NCBI GenBank assembly: GCA_916720285.1 | Contig: CAKAQP010000144.1 | Span: forward strand, 1-5,852 | Length of the DNA stretch: 5,852 bases | Reading direction: 5' to 3' | From: an uncultured Lachnoanaerobaculum sp. | GTDB taxonomy: Bacteria > Bacillota > Clostridia > Lachnospirales > Lachnospiraceae | Part shown: positions 5,158-5,852 of the stretch, one piece after another | How the letters are laid out: each line of letters starts with the position of its first letter | How positions within the stretch are numbered: position 1 is the first letter of the stretch | Notes under the pieces: model-generated | The model's database searches: none | What the model was told of the DNA's origin: nothing | The model's input: only the letters and a program-made list of their open reading frames with translations | Position numbers and translations under genes: made by a program

Positions 5158-5852
5158 AAAATGAAAAACCTTTTTTCTTTAAATAAGCTGCTGAATCTAT
5201 AACAGCCTTAGTTACATCCTCTATATCATTTACACCTTTTTCTGTAAACTCTATCTCTATGCTGAAAGGACAATTATTATTTTCTAGTCCTAACTTCTGA
5301 AATATTATGTCAAAGTCTATATTCCCTTTTCCTAATGCAGGAAAATTCCACTCATTATTTTTTCCTGCCTTATCCTTAAGGTGCATATATGATACATCCT
5401 TTATGCAAAAATCTATATCGAATTCCGGCCTTACATTACTGTAAAAAATAACATTTGCAGTATCATAATTAATACCTACATACTCACTATCCACCTTATC
5501 GATGATATCTTTTAAAACTTTAGCATTGGAGTGCTTTCCGTGCGTTTCCAAAACAAGCTTTATTTCTTCTTCCTTCAATATTCCCAGTAAAGACTTAATA
5601 TTTTTTATTAAATCTGAATCCTCGCACTCTCTGTCTTTTACATGTGCCTCTCCCACAGAAGATACGATATACTTGGCCCCAAAAAATTTAGCTAGATGTA
5701 TATTCACTATAAAGTCTTTTAGCCTATCCTTATCCATAAGATTAGAATGACCGCTAAACCCTATGCACTCCAAGTCCAAGCTATGCATTAAATCCTTTAT
5801 ACTTTGCAGATAAGCAAAGCTCATATCTTTATATACATGTTCTGTCCATCCC
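5156..5852 (-). CDS. Sugar phosphate isomerase/epimerase-like TIM-barrel protein (5' end outside window)
   Basis: This is a putative cytoplasmic, divalent-metal-dependent sugar isomerase or epimerase of the xylose-isomerase-like TIM-barrel superfamily. The first in-window ATG is at 5824, but the frame continues without a stop to the right edge (GWTEHVYKD precedes that Met), so this Met is probably internal and about 40-50 N-terminal residues lie outside. Numbering from the Met at 5824, the metal-ligand set appears complete: E93 in LVLETHG, D121 in INYDTAN, H148 in YMHLKDK and E190 in FSIEIEF. The motif ALGKGNIDF (163-171) is the usual Gly-x-Gly-x-Ile-Asp-Phe near the barrel end. Its TAG stop lies 9 bases before the binding-protein ATG and overlaps that gene's ribosome binding site, so it is co-transcribed with the transporter. 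It resembles the other TIM-barrel gene around SEYVG-x-x-x-D-x-x-N. The reaction is unknown: epimerase, isomerase, inosose-type dehydratase or keto-glycoside lyase. Confidence 0.88.
   Translation of the reverse strand, partial: GWTEHVYKDMSFAYLQSIKDLMHSLDLECIGFSGHSNLMDKDRLKDFIVNIHLAKFFGAKYIVSSVGEAHVKDRECEDSDLIKNIKSLLGILKEEEIKLVLETHGKHSNAKVLKDIIDKVDSEYVGINYDTANVIFYSNVRPEFDIDFCIKDVSYMHLKDKAGKNNEWNFPALGKGNIDFDIIFQKLGLENNNCPFSIEIEFTEKGVNDIEDVTKAVIDSAAYLKKKGFSF

Larger units (their letters stand above)
1..5852 (-). other. Interior of one polycistronic sugar uptake and oxidation operon
   Basis: Six genes share one strand. Their junctions are 9 bases (5147-5155), TAATG overlap (4100), 2 bases (2587-2588), 7-base overlap (1636-1642) and ATGA overlap (632-635). 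There is no room for a promoter or a rho-independent terminator between any pair, and no hairpin follows the binding-protein gene. The order is isomerase, binding protein, ATPase, permease, dehydrogenase, isomerase. Co-transcription is inferred from spacing; the promoter and terminator must lie outside the window. Confidence 0.88.

Noticed and set aside
5502..5750. Plus-strand open frame of 82 codons
   Set aside because: Antisense to the right-edge isomerase, across its first metal-ligand region; no supporting features.
1..5852. Mobile element, CRISPR array, tRNA, toxin-antitoxin or defence system
   Set aside because: The window is fully covered by six coherent metabolic and transport genes. 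No transposase, spaced direct repeats, inverted terminal repeats or RNA-like segment was seen.

Overview
The window is a single strand-biased block of sugar metabolism DNA. All six genes lie on the minus strand, so transcription runs from high to low coordinates. The base composition is AT-rich (GC by eye about one third). Codon use favours TTA, ATA and AGA, the ribosome binding sites are of the AGGAGG/GGAG type, and the transport lipoprotein has a Gram-positive-style lipobox and charged linker. This suggests a low-GC Firmicute, most likely a clostridial anaerobe. The species cannot be read from the sequence.

In transcription order the genes are: (1) a TIM-barrel sugar phosphate isomerase/epimerase-like enzyme whose 5' end lies beyond the right edge (5852-5156); (2) an RbsB-type sugar-binding lipoprotein (5146-4100); (3) an RbsA-type ATPase with two ABC domains (4100-2589); (4) an RbsC-type permease (2586-1636); (5) a Gfo/Idh/MocA NAD(P)-dependent oxidoreductase (1642-632); and (6) a second TIM-barrel isomerase/epimerase-like enzyme cut by the left edge (635-1). 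Every junction is tight: gaps of 9 and 2 bases, or overlaps of 1, 7 and 4 bases. No promoter, terminator or regulator is visible. The window is therefore the interior of one operon, and both of its ends lie outside.

The likely logic is that the lipoprotein captures a sugar, polyol or glycoside outside the cell and the ABC importer brings it in. The oxidoreductase then oxidises a secondary alcohol to a ketone, and one or both metal-dependent TIM-barrel enzymes isomerise, epimerise, dehydrate or cleave the keto product. This combination is known from inositol catabolism and from 3-keto-glycoside pathways such as the E. coli YcjS/YcjR pair. The substrate is not determined. By hand alignment the binding protein lacks several of the ligand contacts of ribose-binding protein, so ribose is not a safe guess even though the transporter has the ribose type. 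No kinase, aldolase, glycosidase or transcription factor is in the window.

There is no intergenic stretch longer than 9 bases. Nothing here looks like a mobile element, CRISPR array, RNA gene or defence system. The plus-strand open frames are shadows of the minus-strand genes.
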